This document shows, in pieces, positions 1 through 8,579 of a DNA stretch of 40,200 bases. The first letter of the stretch is position 1. The number at the start of each line of letters is the position of its first letter. The stretch spans positions 1 to 40,200 of the forward strand of contig JAQBQU010000001.1 in NCBI GenBank assembly GCA_028286865.1, read 5' to 3'. This DNA is from Candidatus Kaiserbacteria bacterium. GTDB taxonomy: Bacteria; Patescibacteriota; Minisyncoccia; Phycocordibacterales; UBA2100. Both the position numbers and the translations under genes were made by a program. The notes under the pieces were generated by a model. It was not told where the DNA came from and searched no databases. It saw only the letters and a program-made list of their open reading frames with translations.

Positions 1-2
1 AC

Positions 3-656
3 CGCCTTGGCGTGATCCGCGACTGGAAGTCGCGCTGGTTCGCAAAGTCGCCGGCTGAATACCGTCAGAATGTGATGGTTGATGCCACGATCCGCCGCTT
101 CCTCAAGAAGCGCCTGCGCGGCATGTATGTCACTTCCGTCGAGATCGAGCGCACACAGAACACCATCCGTGTCCTCGTGAAGACCTCACGCCCGGGCCTC
201 GTCATCGGCCGCGGTGGGGAAGGCTCTACCAAGCTCGCAAAGGAGATCGAACAGAAGCTCTATGTCGTGAAGGGTGCTCCGAAGATGAAGGTCCGACTGG
301 ACATCGAAGAGGTCCGTTCTCCTGAATCACAGTCTCCGGTCGTTGCATACATGGTCGCTGAAGGTCTCGAGAAGCGCCAGACCTTCCGCCGCGTACTCAA
401 GCAGACCGTAGAAAAGGTCATGGCAAACCGCGATGTCTTGGGTGTGCGCATCGGAATCTCCGGACGTCTCGGCGGCGCTGAAATGTCACGCACCGAAGAG
501 ATCAAGCGCGGTCGTGTGCCGCTTCAGACCATCCGTGCGGACATCGACTTCGCCCGTGAACAGGCATACCTCCCGTACGGCGTCATCGGTATCAAGGTCT
601 GGATCTATCGCGGCGACATCTTCGATGAGAAGGGTACTCGCGCTCAGAATAAATAA
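3..656 (+). CDS. rpsC: 30S ribosomal protein S3, 5'-truncated by the window edge
   Basis: Reading frame is open from base 3 (R-L-G-V-I-R-D-W-K-S-R-W-F); the ORF-track start at 12 is an internal GTG Val. KH-domain motif VIGRGGEG and C-terminal GVIGIKVWIYRGD are typical of S3. Confidence 0.97.
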   Translation, partial: RLGVIRDWKSRWFAKSPAEYRQNVMVDATIRRFLKKRLRGMYVTSVEIERTQNTIRVLVKTSRPGLVIGRGGEGSTKLAKEIEQKLYVVKGAPKMKVRLDIEEVRSPESQSPVVAYMVAEGLEKRQTFRRVLKQTVEKVMANRDVLGVRIGISGRLGGAEMSRTEEIKRGRVPLQTIRADIDFAREQAYLPYGVIGIKVWIYRGDIFDEKGTRAQNK

Positions 657-659
657 TAT

Positions 660-1079
660 ATGTTGGCTCCTAAAAAAGTTAAATACCGCAAGTGGCAGTC
701 CGCTCGCCGCCAGGGCAAGCGTCGTGTTGCTCCGGACACCCGTGGTATCTCCATGGCATTCGGTGCATTCGGATTGAAGGCGATGACGCAATCGCGCGTC
801 ACCTCGAATCAGATCGAAGCAGCTCGCCGCGCACTTTCTCGTGCTGCAGGTAAGAGCGCCAAGATCTGGATCCGCATCTTCCCTGATCGTCCGTTCACTC
901 GTAAGCCTGCAGAAGTACGCATGGGTTCGGGAAAGGGAGATCCGGCAGGCTACATCTTTGATGTGCGTCCGGGACGAATCATCTTCGAAGTCGACGGTGC
1001 AACGGAGGCGGTCGCTCGTGAGGCGCTCCGCAAGGCAGGAACCAAGCTTCCGGTGAAGGTCCGCGTAATCGTTCGATAA
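660..1079 (+). CDS. rplP: 50S ribosomal protein L16
   Basis: MLAPKKVKYRKWQ...MGSGKGDPAGYIFDVRPGRIIFEVDG; operon position after rpsC. Confidence 0.97.
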   Translation: MLAPKKVKYRKWQSARRQGKRRVAPDTRGISMAFGAFGLKAMTQSRVTSNQIEAARRALSRAAGKSAKIWIRIFPDRPFTRKPAEVRMGSGKGDPAGYIFDVRPGRIIFEVDGATEAVAREALRKAGTKLPVKVRVIVR

Positions 1080-1084
1080 TATAT

Positions 1085-1288
1085 ATGTCTGATTTTAAGA
1101 AACAGGATGGAGCAGAACTCTCAAAGGCGCTTACCGACAAGCGTGAAGCACTTCGCGTGTTCCGCTTCACCGGTGCCGGATCCCGCACACGTAATGTGCG
1201 CGAAGGTCGCGGGCTTCGCCGAGAGATCGCACAGATCATGACCGAGCTGAACGCCCGAAAAATTGCATCTGAGGAGAAAACAGCGTAG
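1085..1288 (+). CDS. rpmC: 50S ribosomal protein L29
   Basis: 67-aa ORF between L16 and S17; helical, ends in REIAQIMTELNARK. Confidence 0.88.
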   Translation: MSDFKKQDGAELSKALTDKREALRVFRFTGAGSRTRNVREGRGLRREIAQIMTELNARKIASEEKTA

Positions 1289-1311
1289 AGTATCGATTCT
1301 TGAATCTATTT

Positions 1312-1575
1312 ATGGAAAACACAACTAACACAGGAAAAACATTCGAAGGCGTCGTCGTTAAGTCGGCGATGAAGGACACTGTTACTGTGTCAGTCGAGCG
1401 CTACGTAAAGCACCCGAAGTACAAGAAGTTCATGCGCCTCTCCAAGAAGTTCTTGGTACACGATGAGGGCAATACGGCACAGGTCGGCGAAAAGGTCACG
1501 ATCCGTGAGACCCGCCCTATTTCAAAGCGAAAGCACTTCATCATCGTAAAGTCAGCCGAAGGAGCTAATAAATAG
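1312..1575 (+). CDS. rpsQ: 30S ribosomal protein S17
   Basis: KTFEGVVVKSAMKDTVTVSVERYVKHPKYKKFMRLSKKFLVHDE; likely start MENTTNTG at 1312 rather than 1300. Confidence 0.95.
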   Translation: MENTTNTGKTFEGVVVKSAMKDTVTVSVERYVKHPKYKKFMRLSKKFLVHDEGNTAQVGEKVTIRETRPISKRKHFIIVKSAEGANK

Positions 1576-1577
1576 AT

Positions 1578-1949
1578 ATGTTGCAAGATCGATCACTCGT
1601 AAAAATTGCTGATAACTCCGGCGGACAGATCGGACGTGTCTTCAAAATTCTCGGCGGCTCAAAGAAGCGCTATGCGGAGATCGGGGATGAGATCGTCATC
1701 TCTATCCAATCCGCTCAGCCTCGTAAGGCCGTGAAGAAGAAGGACGTGCACCGCGCAGTCGTCGTCCGTCAGGTCAAGGCATTCCGCCGCAAAGACGGTT
1801 CCTACATCCGCTTCGACGAGAACGCAGTCGTACTCGTAGAAAAGGAGAAGAAGGAGCCGAAGGCAAACCGCGTGTTCGGTCCGATCCCGCGCGAAGTCAT
1901 CGAGCGCGGCTACAAAACCATCGGTACGCTCGCACCGGAAGTTGTATAA
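1578..1949 (+). CDS. rplN: 50S ribosomal protein L14
   Basis: MLQDRSLVKIADNSGGQIGRVFKILGG...FGPIPREVIERGYKTIGTLAPEVV. Confidence 0.97.
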   Translation: MLQDRSLVKIADNSGGQIGRVFKILGGSKKRYAEIGDEIVISIQSAQPRKAVKKKDVHRAVVVRQVKAFRRKDGSYIRFDENAVVLVEKEKKEPKANRVFGPIPREVIERGYKTIGTLAPEVV

Positions 1950-1953
1950 ATAT

Positions 1954-2265
1954 ATGAAACTCAAGAAAGGAGACAAAGTAATAGTGATCGCCGGTAAGGC
2001 ACGCGGAGAGACCGGTACCATCAGCCGTGCCATCCCAAAGGAGAACCGCGTCATGATCGAAGGTGTCAACATGGTCAAGCGCCATCGCAAGCCTTCTATG
2101 ACCAACCGCACGGGCCAGATCGTGGACAAGCCGATGACCATGCACGCTTCCAATGTCATGCTCATCGACCCGAAGACCGGCAAGGGCTCACGCATCAAGA
2201 TCACCCGTGATTCTGACGGCAAGCGCACACGTGTCGCGGTGAAGAGCGGAGAGACAGTTAAGTAA
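1954..2265 (+). CDS. rplX: 50S ribosomal protein L24
   Basis: MKLKKGDKVIVIAGKARGETGTI KOW motif; start 1954 preferred over 1942. Confidence 0.95.
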   Translation: MKLKKGDKVIVIAGKARGETGTISRAIPKENRVMIEGVNMVKRHRKPSMTNRTGQIVDKPMTMHASNVMLIDPKTGKGSRIKITRDSDGKRTRVAVKSGETVK

Positions 2266-2271
2266 TATTAT

Positions 2272-2799
2272 ATGGCAACAGCAACACAAACTAAGGTATT
2301 CGAGGCGCTCAAGGGTGAGTTGGGTTACACCAACATCATGCAGACGCCGAAGGTGAGCAAGATCATCGTCTCGACCGGTGTCGGATCGATCAAAGACAAG
2401 AAGAAGATCGAATTCATGGTCGGCCGCCTCTCTCAGATCACCGGTCAGGCTCCTGCAAAGCGCGTCACCAACAAGTCGATCGCGAACTTCAAGACCCGTA
2501 TCGGCGACGTTGCCGGCTATCAGGTGACACTCCGCGGCAAGCACATGGAGTCGTTCCTCTCGAAGCTCATCAATATCGTACTTCCGCGCGTGAAGGACTT
2601 CCGCGGTATCCGCCCGACATCTATCGATGCGATGGGTAACATCTCGATCGGATTCAAGGAGCACACCGTCTTCCCGGAAACTTCCGACGAAGACGCAAAG
2701 GACATCTTCGGTCTCGCGATCACGATCGTGACTACCGCGAAGTCCAAGAAGGAGGCAGAGGCTTATCTCAAGCACATCGGCATTCCTTTCAAGGCATAA
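2272..2799 (+). CDS. rplE: 50S ribosomal protein L5
   Basis: MQTPKVSKIIVSTGVG...LRGKHMESFLSKLINIVLPRVKDFRGI...GIPFKA. Confidence 0.97.
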   Translation: MATATQTKVFEALKGELGYTNIMQTPKVSKIIVSTGVGSIKDKKKIEFMVGRLSQITGQAPAKRVTNKSIANFKTRIGDVAGYQVTLRGKHMESFLSKLINIVLPRVKDFRGIRPTSIDAMGNISIGFKEHTVFPETSDEDAKDIFGLAITIVTTAKSKKEAEAYLKHIGIPFKA

Positions 2800-2804
2800 A
2801 ACGA

Positions 2805-2830
2805 CTTACCGCGCCGAAAGGCGCGGTAAG
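2805..2830 (+). terminator. Strong GNRA-capped hairpin after rplE (attenuator or processing element, no U-tract)
   Basis: CTTACCGCGCC-GAAA-GGCGCGGTAAG, 11-bp perfect stem; followed by CATTTATAG rather than a U run. Confidence 0.55.
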
Positions 2831-2843
2831 CATTTATAGACAT

Positions 2844-3545
2844 ATGGAACACAAAGACTTTTGGAATAAGGAATATAAAACGAGCGAACACCTCGCGCTT
2901 TCGACTGAGCCTTCTGAGGACCTCGAGAAATTCACCCGATTCCTCGAGCGCGAGACGAAGCGTCAGTATCTGAATTCTCAGGCACGCGTGCTTGATATCG
3001 GCTGCGGCAACGGTCGCAACCTCATCTACCTCGCACAAAGCTATGGCATGCGAGGCCTTGGCATCGATATCTCCGATGTGGCCATTGAGAAGGCCCAGGT
3101 GCTCAGCACGGATCTTCCCATCGAATACCTCGTCGGCTCCATTGCCGACCCGCTACCGGTCCCTGACGGCACGCAGACGCTTGTGCTGGATATGATGTCG
3201 TCGCACTTTCTGAAGAAAGCTGAGCGCGAGGCGCTGCTCGAAGAAGTCGTGCGCGTGCTCCGCACCGGCGGTTGGCTCTTTTTCAAATCATTTCTTGCTG
3301 ATGAAGACCTCCACACCAAGCGATTGCTCAAAGATCATCCGGCGGATGAAGAGGGGGCATACATCCACCCAGTACTCGGCGTGTATGAATACGTATGGAC
3401 CGAAGAGAAGGCCCGCGAATTCTTTGAGCCATACTTCGAGATCCACAAATTCGCGAAGTCGCATAAACACATCAATAGAGGGAAAATAGGGGAGGACAGA
3501 GCCTGGAAACGCCGCACCTTCTCGGCCTACCTGCAGAAGATGTAA
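2844..3545 (+). CDS. Class I SAM-dependent methyltransferase
   Basis: Motif I ARVLDIGCGNGRNLIYLA, GLGIDISDVAIEKA; LVLDMMSSHFL and VVRVLRTGGWLFFKSF. Confidence 0.9.
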   Translation: MEHKDFWNKEYKTSEHLALSTEPSEDLEKFTRFLERETKRQYLNSQARVLDIGCGNGRNLIYLAQSYGMRGLGIDISDVAIEKAQVLSTDLPIEYLVGSIADPLPVPDGTQTLVLDMMSSHFLKKAEREALLEEVVRVLRTGGWLFFKSFLADEDLHTKRLLKDHPADEEGAYIHPVLGVYEYVWTEEKAREFFEPYFEIHKFAKSHKHINRGKIGEDRAWKRRTFSAYLQKM

Positions 3546-3548
3546 ATT

Positions 3549-4019
3549 ATGGAAGATGAATTCTCGTCAATTGCAAAAGATCTTGAGATTCGCTCGGTTC
3601 GTTTAAGGATGGAAAACGATCCACGACACATTGGCAATGACGAAATTGTATTTGCGATTGCTAAATTGGTTCACATAACCGGCATTTCTAATCGTCAGAA
3701 CGAGCGCCTTGAAAGGTCGAATTTTCGTTTACAAATGGTCATGATGGCATTAACTGCCATCACCACACTCATAGCCCTCTATCCAGCCTTCAAGATAATT
3801 TTTACCTGGTTAGCTCCACTGATTACAAATGCGTTACAGATCGCAACGATTTCATCCGATTACTTGAACCTACTTTCTGGCCTAGTGTCTGTAATGGCAA
3901 TATACGGATCTTACAAGTATTTTGAATACAAAGTAAAACTCGAGGAAACAATCACCCTGACTGATGCCATGTCTGCCGTTCTAAAAGATAAAGACGGCAA
4001 CGTAAAGACTAGCCGCTAG
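3549..4019 (+). CDS. Hypothetical small membrane protein (about two TM segments)
   Basis: Hydrophobic stretches MVMMALTAITTLIALYPAFKIIFTWLAPLI and LLSGLVSVMAIYGSYKYF; noticeably AT-richer than neighbours. Confidence 0.75.
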   Translation: MEDEFSSIAKDLEIRSVRLRMENDPRHIGNDEIVFAIAKLVHITGISNRQNERLERSNFRLQMVMMALTAITTLIALYPAFKIIFTWLAPLITNALQIATISSDYLNLLSGLVSVMAIYGSYKYFEYKVKLEETITLTDAMSAVLKDKDGNVKTSR

Positions 4020-4058
4020 CCTTTGTTTGACTTTGAGGACCACTTCGCGTATATTTCT

Positions 4059-4085
4059 GAGGCCTCGCAGGGGGCCTTGTTTTTT
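4059..4085 (+). terminator. Intrinsic terminator candidate within the ribosomal operon
   Basis: GAGGCC-TCGCAGGG-GGCCTT followed by GTTTTTT. Confidence 0.6.
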
Positions 4086-4202
4086 AGCGGTCCGGCAACG
4101 GATACCCTCGAAAACTAAGGTCACGCAGGGAAGTATCCATAACTCAGGCCGTAAGGCTCGGGTGCAGGTCCTTCCAAGCTACTCCTTTTTGGCACAATCT
4201 AC

Positions 4203-4388
4203 ATGGCAAAGAAATCAATGATCATCAAGGCGAATCGCGCCCCGAAGTTCAAATCTCGGGTCGTTCGTCGTTGCTTCACCTGCGGTCGCCCTCGCGGCTT
4301 CATGCGTGATTTCAGCCTTTGCCGTATCTGCTTCCGTGAACAGGCCCTCGAGGGAAACATCCCGGGCGTTAAGAAATCTTCTTGGTAA
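4203..4388 (+). CDS. rpsN: 30S ribosomal protein S14 (zinc-binding, type Z)
   Basis: 61 aa with paired CxxC motifs (CFTC...CRIC), [24 protein letters not shown]. Confidence 0.95.
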   Translation: MAKKSMIIKANRAPKFKSRVVRRCFTCGRPRGFMRDFSLCRICFREQALEGNIPGVKKSSW

Positions 4389-4392
4389 TTTT

Positions 4393-4788
4393 ATGGTATC
4401 CGATCCAGTAGGAGATTTCATCATTCGTCTCACCAATGCCGGTGCTGTTAAGCACGCGGTAGTGTCTGTTCCATTTTCGAACTTCAAACTCGCCATCGCC
4501 GAGAAGCTTAAAGAGGCGGGATACATCGCCAATGTAGAGAAGAAGGGCAAAAAGATCCGCAAGACCCTCGACGTCGTCCTCAAGTACACTTCAGAAGGCA
4601 TGCCTCGCATCCAGGGCGTGAAGCGCGTCTCCAAGCCGGGCCGCCGCATGTACAAGGCTGCTCACGAGATCAATCGCGTGAAGTACGGCAAGGGCACACT
4701 CGTCCTCTCAACTCCTCAGGGAATCAAGACGGATAAGGAGGCTCGCAAGGACAACGTAGGCGGCGAAGCACTCTTCGAGATTTGGTAA
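4393..4788 (+). CDS. rpsH: 30S ribosomal protein S8
   Basis: MVSDPVGDFIIRLTNAG...RRMYKAAHEINRVKYGKGTLVLSTPQGIKTDKEARKDNVGGEALFEIW; start is 4393, the track ORF from 4306 overlaps rpsN. Confidence 0.95.
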   Translation: MVSDPVGDFIIRLTNAGAVKHAVVSVPFSNFKLAIAEKLKEAGYIANVEKKGKKIRKTLDVVLKYTSEGMPRIQGVKRVSKPGRRMYKAAHEINRVKYGKGTLVLSTPQGIKTDKEARKDNVGGEALFEIW

Positions 4789-4793
4789 TTTGT

Positions 4794-5330
4794 ATGTCAC
4801 GAACTGGTAAAAAATCTATCACTGTACCTGCGGGAACCGATATCACCATCGGCGTCTCTGAGGTGACCGTCAAGGGAAAGGGCGGCACGCTCGTGAAGTC
4901 TGTTCACCCTGCGGTCAAGATCGCGGTTGAGAACGGCGAATGCGTCGTCACTCCAGCCAACAACTCCCGCCTCGCCAAGGCATTGTGGGGCACATACGCA
5001 GCACACATGCGCAATATGATCTCCGGGGTAAATACTCCATTCATCAAGAAACTCCAGGTAGAAGGCATCGGTTTCCGCGCAGAGCTCTCCGGCAAGGCCC
5101 TCAAGCTCACGGTCGGTTTCTCACACCCGGTCTTGCTCACCGTGCCGGAGAATCTCACCGTTGCGATCGACAAGAACATCATCACCGTTTCCGGTGCTGA
5201 TAAGGAGGCAGTAGGGGAATTCTCAGCAACGATCCGCGCGACCAAGAAGCCGGAGCCATACAAGGGCAAGGGCATCCGTTACGAAGGCGAGGTCGTCCGC
5301 ATGAAGGCAGGTAAGAAGGTCGCCGCATAA
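4794..5330 (+). CDS. rplF: 50S ribosomal protein L6
   Basis: MSRTGKKSITVPAGTDITI...LQVEGIGFRAELSGKALKLTVGFSHPVLLTVP...EPYKGKGIRYEGEVVRMKAGK. Confidence 0.96.
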   Translation: MSRTGKKSITVPAGTDITIGVSEVTVKGKGGTLVKSVHPAVKIAVENGECVVTPANNSRLAKALWGTYAAHMRNMISGVNTPFIKKLQVEGIGFRAELSGKALKLTVGFSHPVLLTVPENLTVAIDKNIITVSGADKEAVGEFSATIRATKKPEPYKGKGIRYEGEVVRMKAGKKVAA

Positions 5331-5335
5331 TCTAT

Positions 5336-5683
5336 ATGAAATCACTCAACAAAAACACACGCCGCCAGTCACGCCACGCACGCGTCCGTGCAAAGGTGAT
5401 CGGCTCCGAGGCTCGTCCTCGTCTTTCGATCTACAAGTCGAACACTCGTTTGACCGCCCAGATCATCGACGACTCAAAGAGCGTCACACTCGCTGCGGTA
5501 TCTTCTTCACAGGAGAAGGGCAAGACCCCACGTGAGCGCGCTGAACAGGCTGCAGCAACACTTGCCAAGCGTGCCGCGGAGGTGGGCATCAAGGCAGTTG
5601 TCTTCGACCGCGGAGGCTTCATGTACGTCGGCACCATTAAGGCATTCGCAGATGCGGCGCGCGCAGCAGGACTAGAATTCTAA
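5336..5683 (+). CDS. rplR: 50S ribosomal protein L18
   Basis: RPRLSIYKSNTRLTAQIIDD...VFDRGGFMYVGTIKAFADAARAAGLEF. Confidence 0.96.
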   Translation: MKSLNKNTRRQSRHARVRAKVIGSEARPRLSIYKSNTRLTAQIIDDSKSVTLAAVSSSQEKGKTPRERAEQAAATLAKRAAEVGIKAVVFDRGGFMYVGTIKAFADAARAAGLEF

Positions 5684-5691
5684 ATATTTAT

Positions 5692-6273
5692 ATGACTGAA
5701 ATTACAAACACTACAGAAACGACAGCAGCAGCTCCTGCAGCTCCTGCAGCTCGCCCGGCGCCGGCCCGCAACGACCGCGACCGCCGCGGTGCTCCCGGTG
5801 CAGGACGCCCTCGCTCGAACCGTCCGCGCGACGACCGTCGAAGCGAGTTCGCTCAGAAGATGATCGGTATCCGCCGTGTCGCCCGCGTTATGGCAGGAGG
5901 CCGCCGCTTCAACTTCTCCGCCGCTATCGTTCTTGGCGACAAGAAGGGCAAGGTGGGAGTAGGGATCGGAAAGGCCGCTGACACCGCACTTGCTATCGAA
6001 AAGGCGATGCGCGATGCCAAGAGCAACATGATCACGGTCAATCTCACCAAGAACCGTTCGATCCGTCACAACATCGAAGCAAAGTTCTGCGCATCTGTCG
6101 TCGAGATCCGCCCATCAGCCGGTCGCGGACTCGTCGCAGGATCATCGGTCCGCGCTGTGCTCGAACTCGCCGGTGTCACCGACGTCACCGCAAAGCTTCT
6201 TTCCCGCTCAAAGAATCCGCTCAACAACGCACGTGCTGCTATCGAAGCACTCCGCGCTGTCTCAATGAAATAA
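5692..6273 (+). CDS. rpsE: 30S ribosomal protein S5 with Ala/Pro/Arg-rich N-terminal extension
   Basis: IRRVARVMAGGRRFNFSAAIVLGDKKGKVGVGIGKA; RPSAGRGLVAGSSVRAVLELAGVTDVTAKLLSRSKNPLN. Confidence 0.96.
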   Translation: MTEITNTTETTAAAPAAPAARPAPARNDRDRRGAPGAGRPRSNRPRDDRRSEFAQKMIGIRRVARVMAGGRRFNFSAAIVLGDKKGKVGVGIGKAADTALAIEKAMRDAKSNMITVNLTKNRSIRHNIEAKFCASVVEIRPSAGRGLVAGSSVRAVLELAGVTDVTAKLLSRSKNPLNNARAAIEALRAVSMK

Positions 6274-6274
6274 T

Positions 6275-6724
6275 ATGGCAAACCTCAACTCACTCAAACG
6301 AACAGGGGAGCGTGCATATCGCCGCGTCGGCCGCGGTCAGTCTTCGACCAAGGGCAAGCAGTCCGGTCGCGGAGGCAAGGGCCAGACAGCGCGCGCCGGT
6401 AACAAGCGCCGCCCGGAAATGCGCGACATCATCAAGAAGCTCCCGAAGCGCCGCGGATACGGTAAGAACCGTGCCCGCACCGTTGATCCTACCAAGCACA
6501 ACATCTTCGCTATCTCGCTCTCTCGCCTCGACAAGAGCTTCGAGAACGGTGCAGAGATCACACTCAAGACGCTCATCGAGCAGGGTGTCATCGGCCGCCG
6601 CCAGACCGCTAAGATCGTCGGAGGCGAAACTACTAAAAAATTCACTATCTCTGGCTGTGCCACGACCGCATCCGCTCGCGCGGCGATCGAGAAGGCCGGC
6701 GGCACCATCGTACAAGATAAGTAA
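6275..6724 (+). CDS. rplO: 50S ribosomal protein L15
   Basis: RVGRGQSSTKGKQSGRGGKGQTARAGNKRRPE; directly follows rpsE. Confidence 0.94.
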   Translation: MANLNSLKRTGERAYRRVGRGQSSTKGKQSGRGGKGQTARAGNKRRPEMRDIIKKLPKRRGYGKNRARTVDPTKHNIFAISLSRLDKSFENGAEITLKTLIEQGVIGRRQTAKIVGGETTKKFTISGCATTASARAAIEKAGGTIVQDK

Positions 6725-6730
6725 AACGGT

Positions 6731-8005
6731 ATGTTCGAAACATTCCTTCGTAAGACCAAGCTCGTGATCCAAGACGAGACCTTGCGCAGTCGCATCCTCT
6801 TCGTCCTCGGTGCGCTCGTCGTCTTCCGCTTGCTCGCCGCGATCCCGACACCGGGAGTCAATATTGCAGCGCTCGAAAATTTCATCAACGGCAGCCAGTT
6901 CGTCGGTCTTTTGAACATCTTCTCCGGCGGCGGATTCTCCAACCTTTCTATCGTCATGCTCGGCGTGGGTCCGTACATCACCGCATCGATCATCATGCAG
7001 CTTTTCACTATTCTCATCCCGAGCCTCAAGGAGATGTATCAGGAAGAAGGGGATGCCGGCCGTGAGCGCTTCGCGCAGTACTCGCGCTACCTCTCGGTAC
7101 CGCTCGCATTCGTGCAGGCCTTCGCATTCTTGCTCCTCTTGCAGCAGAACGGCATCGTCCCGGGGCTTACCACGCTCGGACTCATCACCAACGTGACCGT
7201 CATTGCCGCCGGATCGCTCCTCTTGATGTGGATCGGAGAACTCATCTCTGAATTCGGTGTCGGCAACGGCATTTCGCTCATCATCTTCGCCGGTATCGTG
7301 GCACGCATTCCGACGGCGCTCTCTCAGACACTCTTCTCGTTCGATGCTTCCCAGGTTCCGGCGTATCTCGGGTTCATCGCCGCAGGTATCGTGATCATGG
7401 CGGGAGTCGTATTTATCACTGAAGCAGAGCGCCCGATCCCGGTCACCTACGCACGACGCGTACGCGGCAACAAGGTCATGGGCGGCATCTCGACGTACCT
7501 GCCGCTTCGCGTGAACCAGGCGGGCGTTATCCCGATCATCTTCGCGCTTTCGTTCCTCCTCTTCCCTCAGATGATCGCAACCTTCCTCTCGAAGCTTTCC
7601 GTCTCATGGGTCGCCTCGGGCGCATCATGGGTGGTCGCCGCACTCGCGAATCAGTGGATCTACGGCTCGATCTACTTCGTGCTCGTCGTCGTCTTTACCT
7701 ACTTCTACACCGCTATCACCTTCGAGCCACACCAGGTCGCGAAGAATCTCCAGAAGAACGGTGCTTTCATTCCGGGCGTACGACCGGGAGCCACCACTTC
7801 TGAATACCTCGGCAACATCATCACGCGCATCACGCTCGTCGGCGCTCTCTTCTTGGGACTTCTCGCAGTACTTCCGCTCATCCTCAAGGGAGTCACCGGT
7901 ATCACCGCGCTTTCGATCGGCGGTACGGGCCTCCTCATCGTCGTATCCGTCGTACTCGACCTCGTGAAGAAGATTGACGCGCAAACGTCCATCAGAGAGT
8001 ATTAG
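6731..8005 (+). CDS. secY: Preprotein translocase subunit SecY
   Basis: Multi-TM protein; RLLAAIPTPGVN, MLGVGPYITASIIMQLFTILIPSLKEM, FITEAERPIPVTYARRVRG, EFGVGNGISLIIFAGI. Confidence 0.97.
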   Translation: MFETFLRKTKLVIQDETLRSRILFVLGALVVFRLLAAIPTPGVNIAALENFINGSQFVGLLNIFSGGGFSNLSIVMLGVGPYITASIIMQLFTILIPSLKEMYQEEGDAGRERFAQYSRYLSVPLAFVQAFAFLLLLQQNGIVPGLTTLGLITNVTVIAAGSLLLMWIGELISEFGVGNGISLIIFAGIVARIPTALSQTLFSFDASQVPAYLGFIAAGIVIMAGVVFITEAERPIPVTYARRVRGNKVMGGISTYLPLRVNQAGVIPIIFALSFLLFPQMIATFLSKLSVSWVASGASWVVAALANQWIYGSIYFVLVVVFTYFYTAITFEPHQVAKNLQKNGAFIPGVRPGATTSEYLGNIITRITLVGALFLGLLAVLPLILKGVTGITALSIGGTGLLIVVSVVLDLVKKIDAQTSIREY

Positions 8006-8008
8006 CGG

Positions 8009-8569
8009 ATGACGCGGGAGATCATCACTATTGCCGGCTCGCTCGGCTCCGGCAAATCATCGACCGCCAAGGCCGTAGCGCTTGCGCTCTCATATCGTCA
8101 CTTCTCATCGGGAGACCTCTTCCGACAGATCGCAGCTGAGCGCGGAGAGTCGATCGAGGCGATCAATCTTTCGGCCGAAGTGCAGAAAGATATCGACTAT
8201 CGCGTCGATGAACTTCTACAGGAGATGTACCACAATGATACGAAGCTCGTGATCGATTCGCGCATGGCGTGGCACTGGATGCCGGAATCATTCAAGGTGT
8301 TCCTCTCGCTCGATGCGGACACGGCTGCGCATCGCATTTTCGACCATGTGCAAAAGGAAGGGCGGGTGAGCGAGAATGCCACTTCGGTGGATGACGTGCG
8401 CGCAAGCATCGAACGAAGGTTCGCTTCGGAGCAGAAGCGCTATTTCTCTCTCTATGGCGTCAATGCGACGGATCCTGCCAACTTCGATCTCGTCATCAAC
8501 ACGAAGGAAAATGATTTGAAGACCGTCATTGCCATGGTACTTTCTGCGTATGACGCGAAGCGCCAATAA
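8009..8569 (+). CDS. (d)CMP kinase-like P-loop kinase
   Basis: Walker A GSLGSGKSST, FSSGDLFRQIAAERG, VIDSRMAWHW; resembles archaeal-type cytidylate kinases. Confidence 0.75.
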   Translation: MTREIITIAGSLGSGKSSTAKAVALALSYRHFSSGDLFRQIAAERGESIEAINLSAEVQKDIDYRVDELLQEMYHNDTKLVIDSRMAWHWMPESFKVFLSLDADTAAHRIFDHVQKEGRVSENATSVDDVRASIERRFASEQKRYFSLYGVNATDPANFDLVINTKENDLKTVIAMVLSAYDAKRQ

Positions 8570-8579
8570 CCAATAAAAT

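Noticed and set aside
4027-4221. 64-aa ORF between the membrane protein and rpsN
   Set aside because: Spans a terminator hairpin and overlaps rpsN in another frame; no domain.
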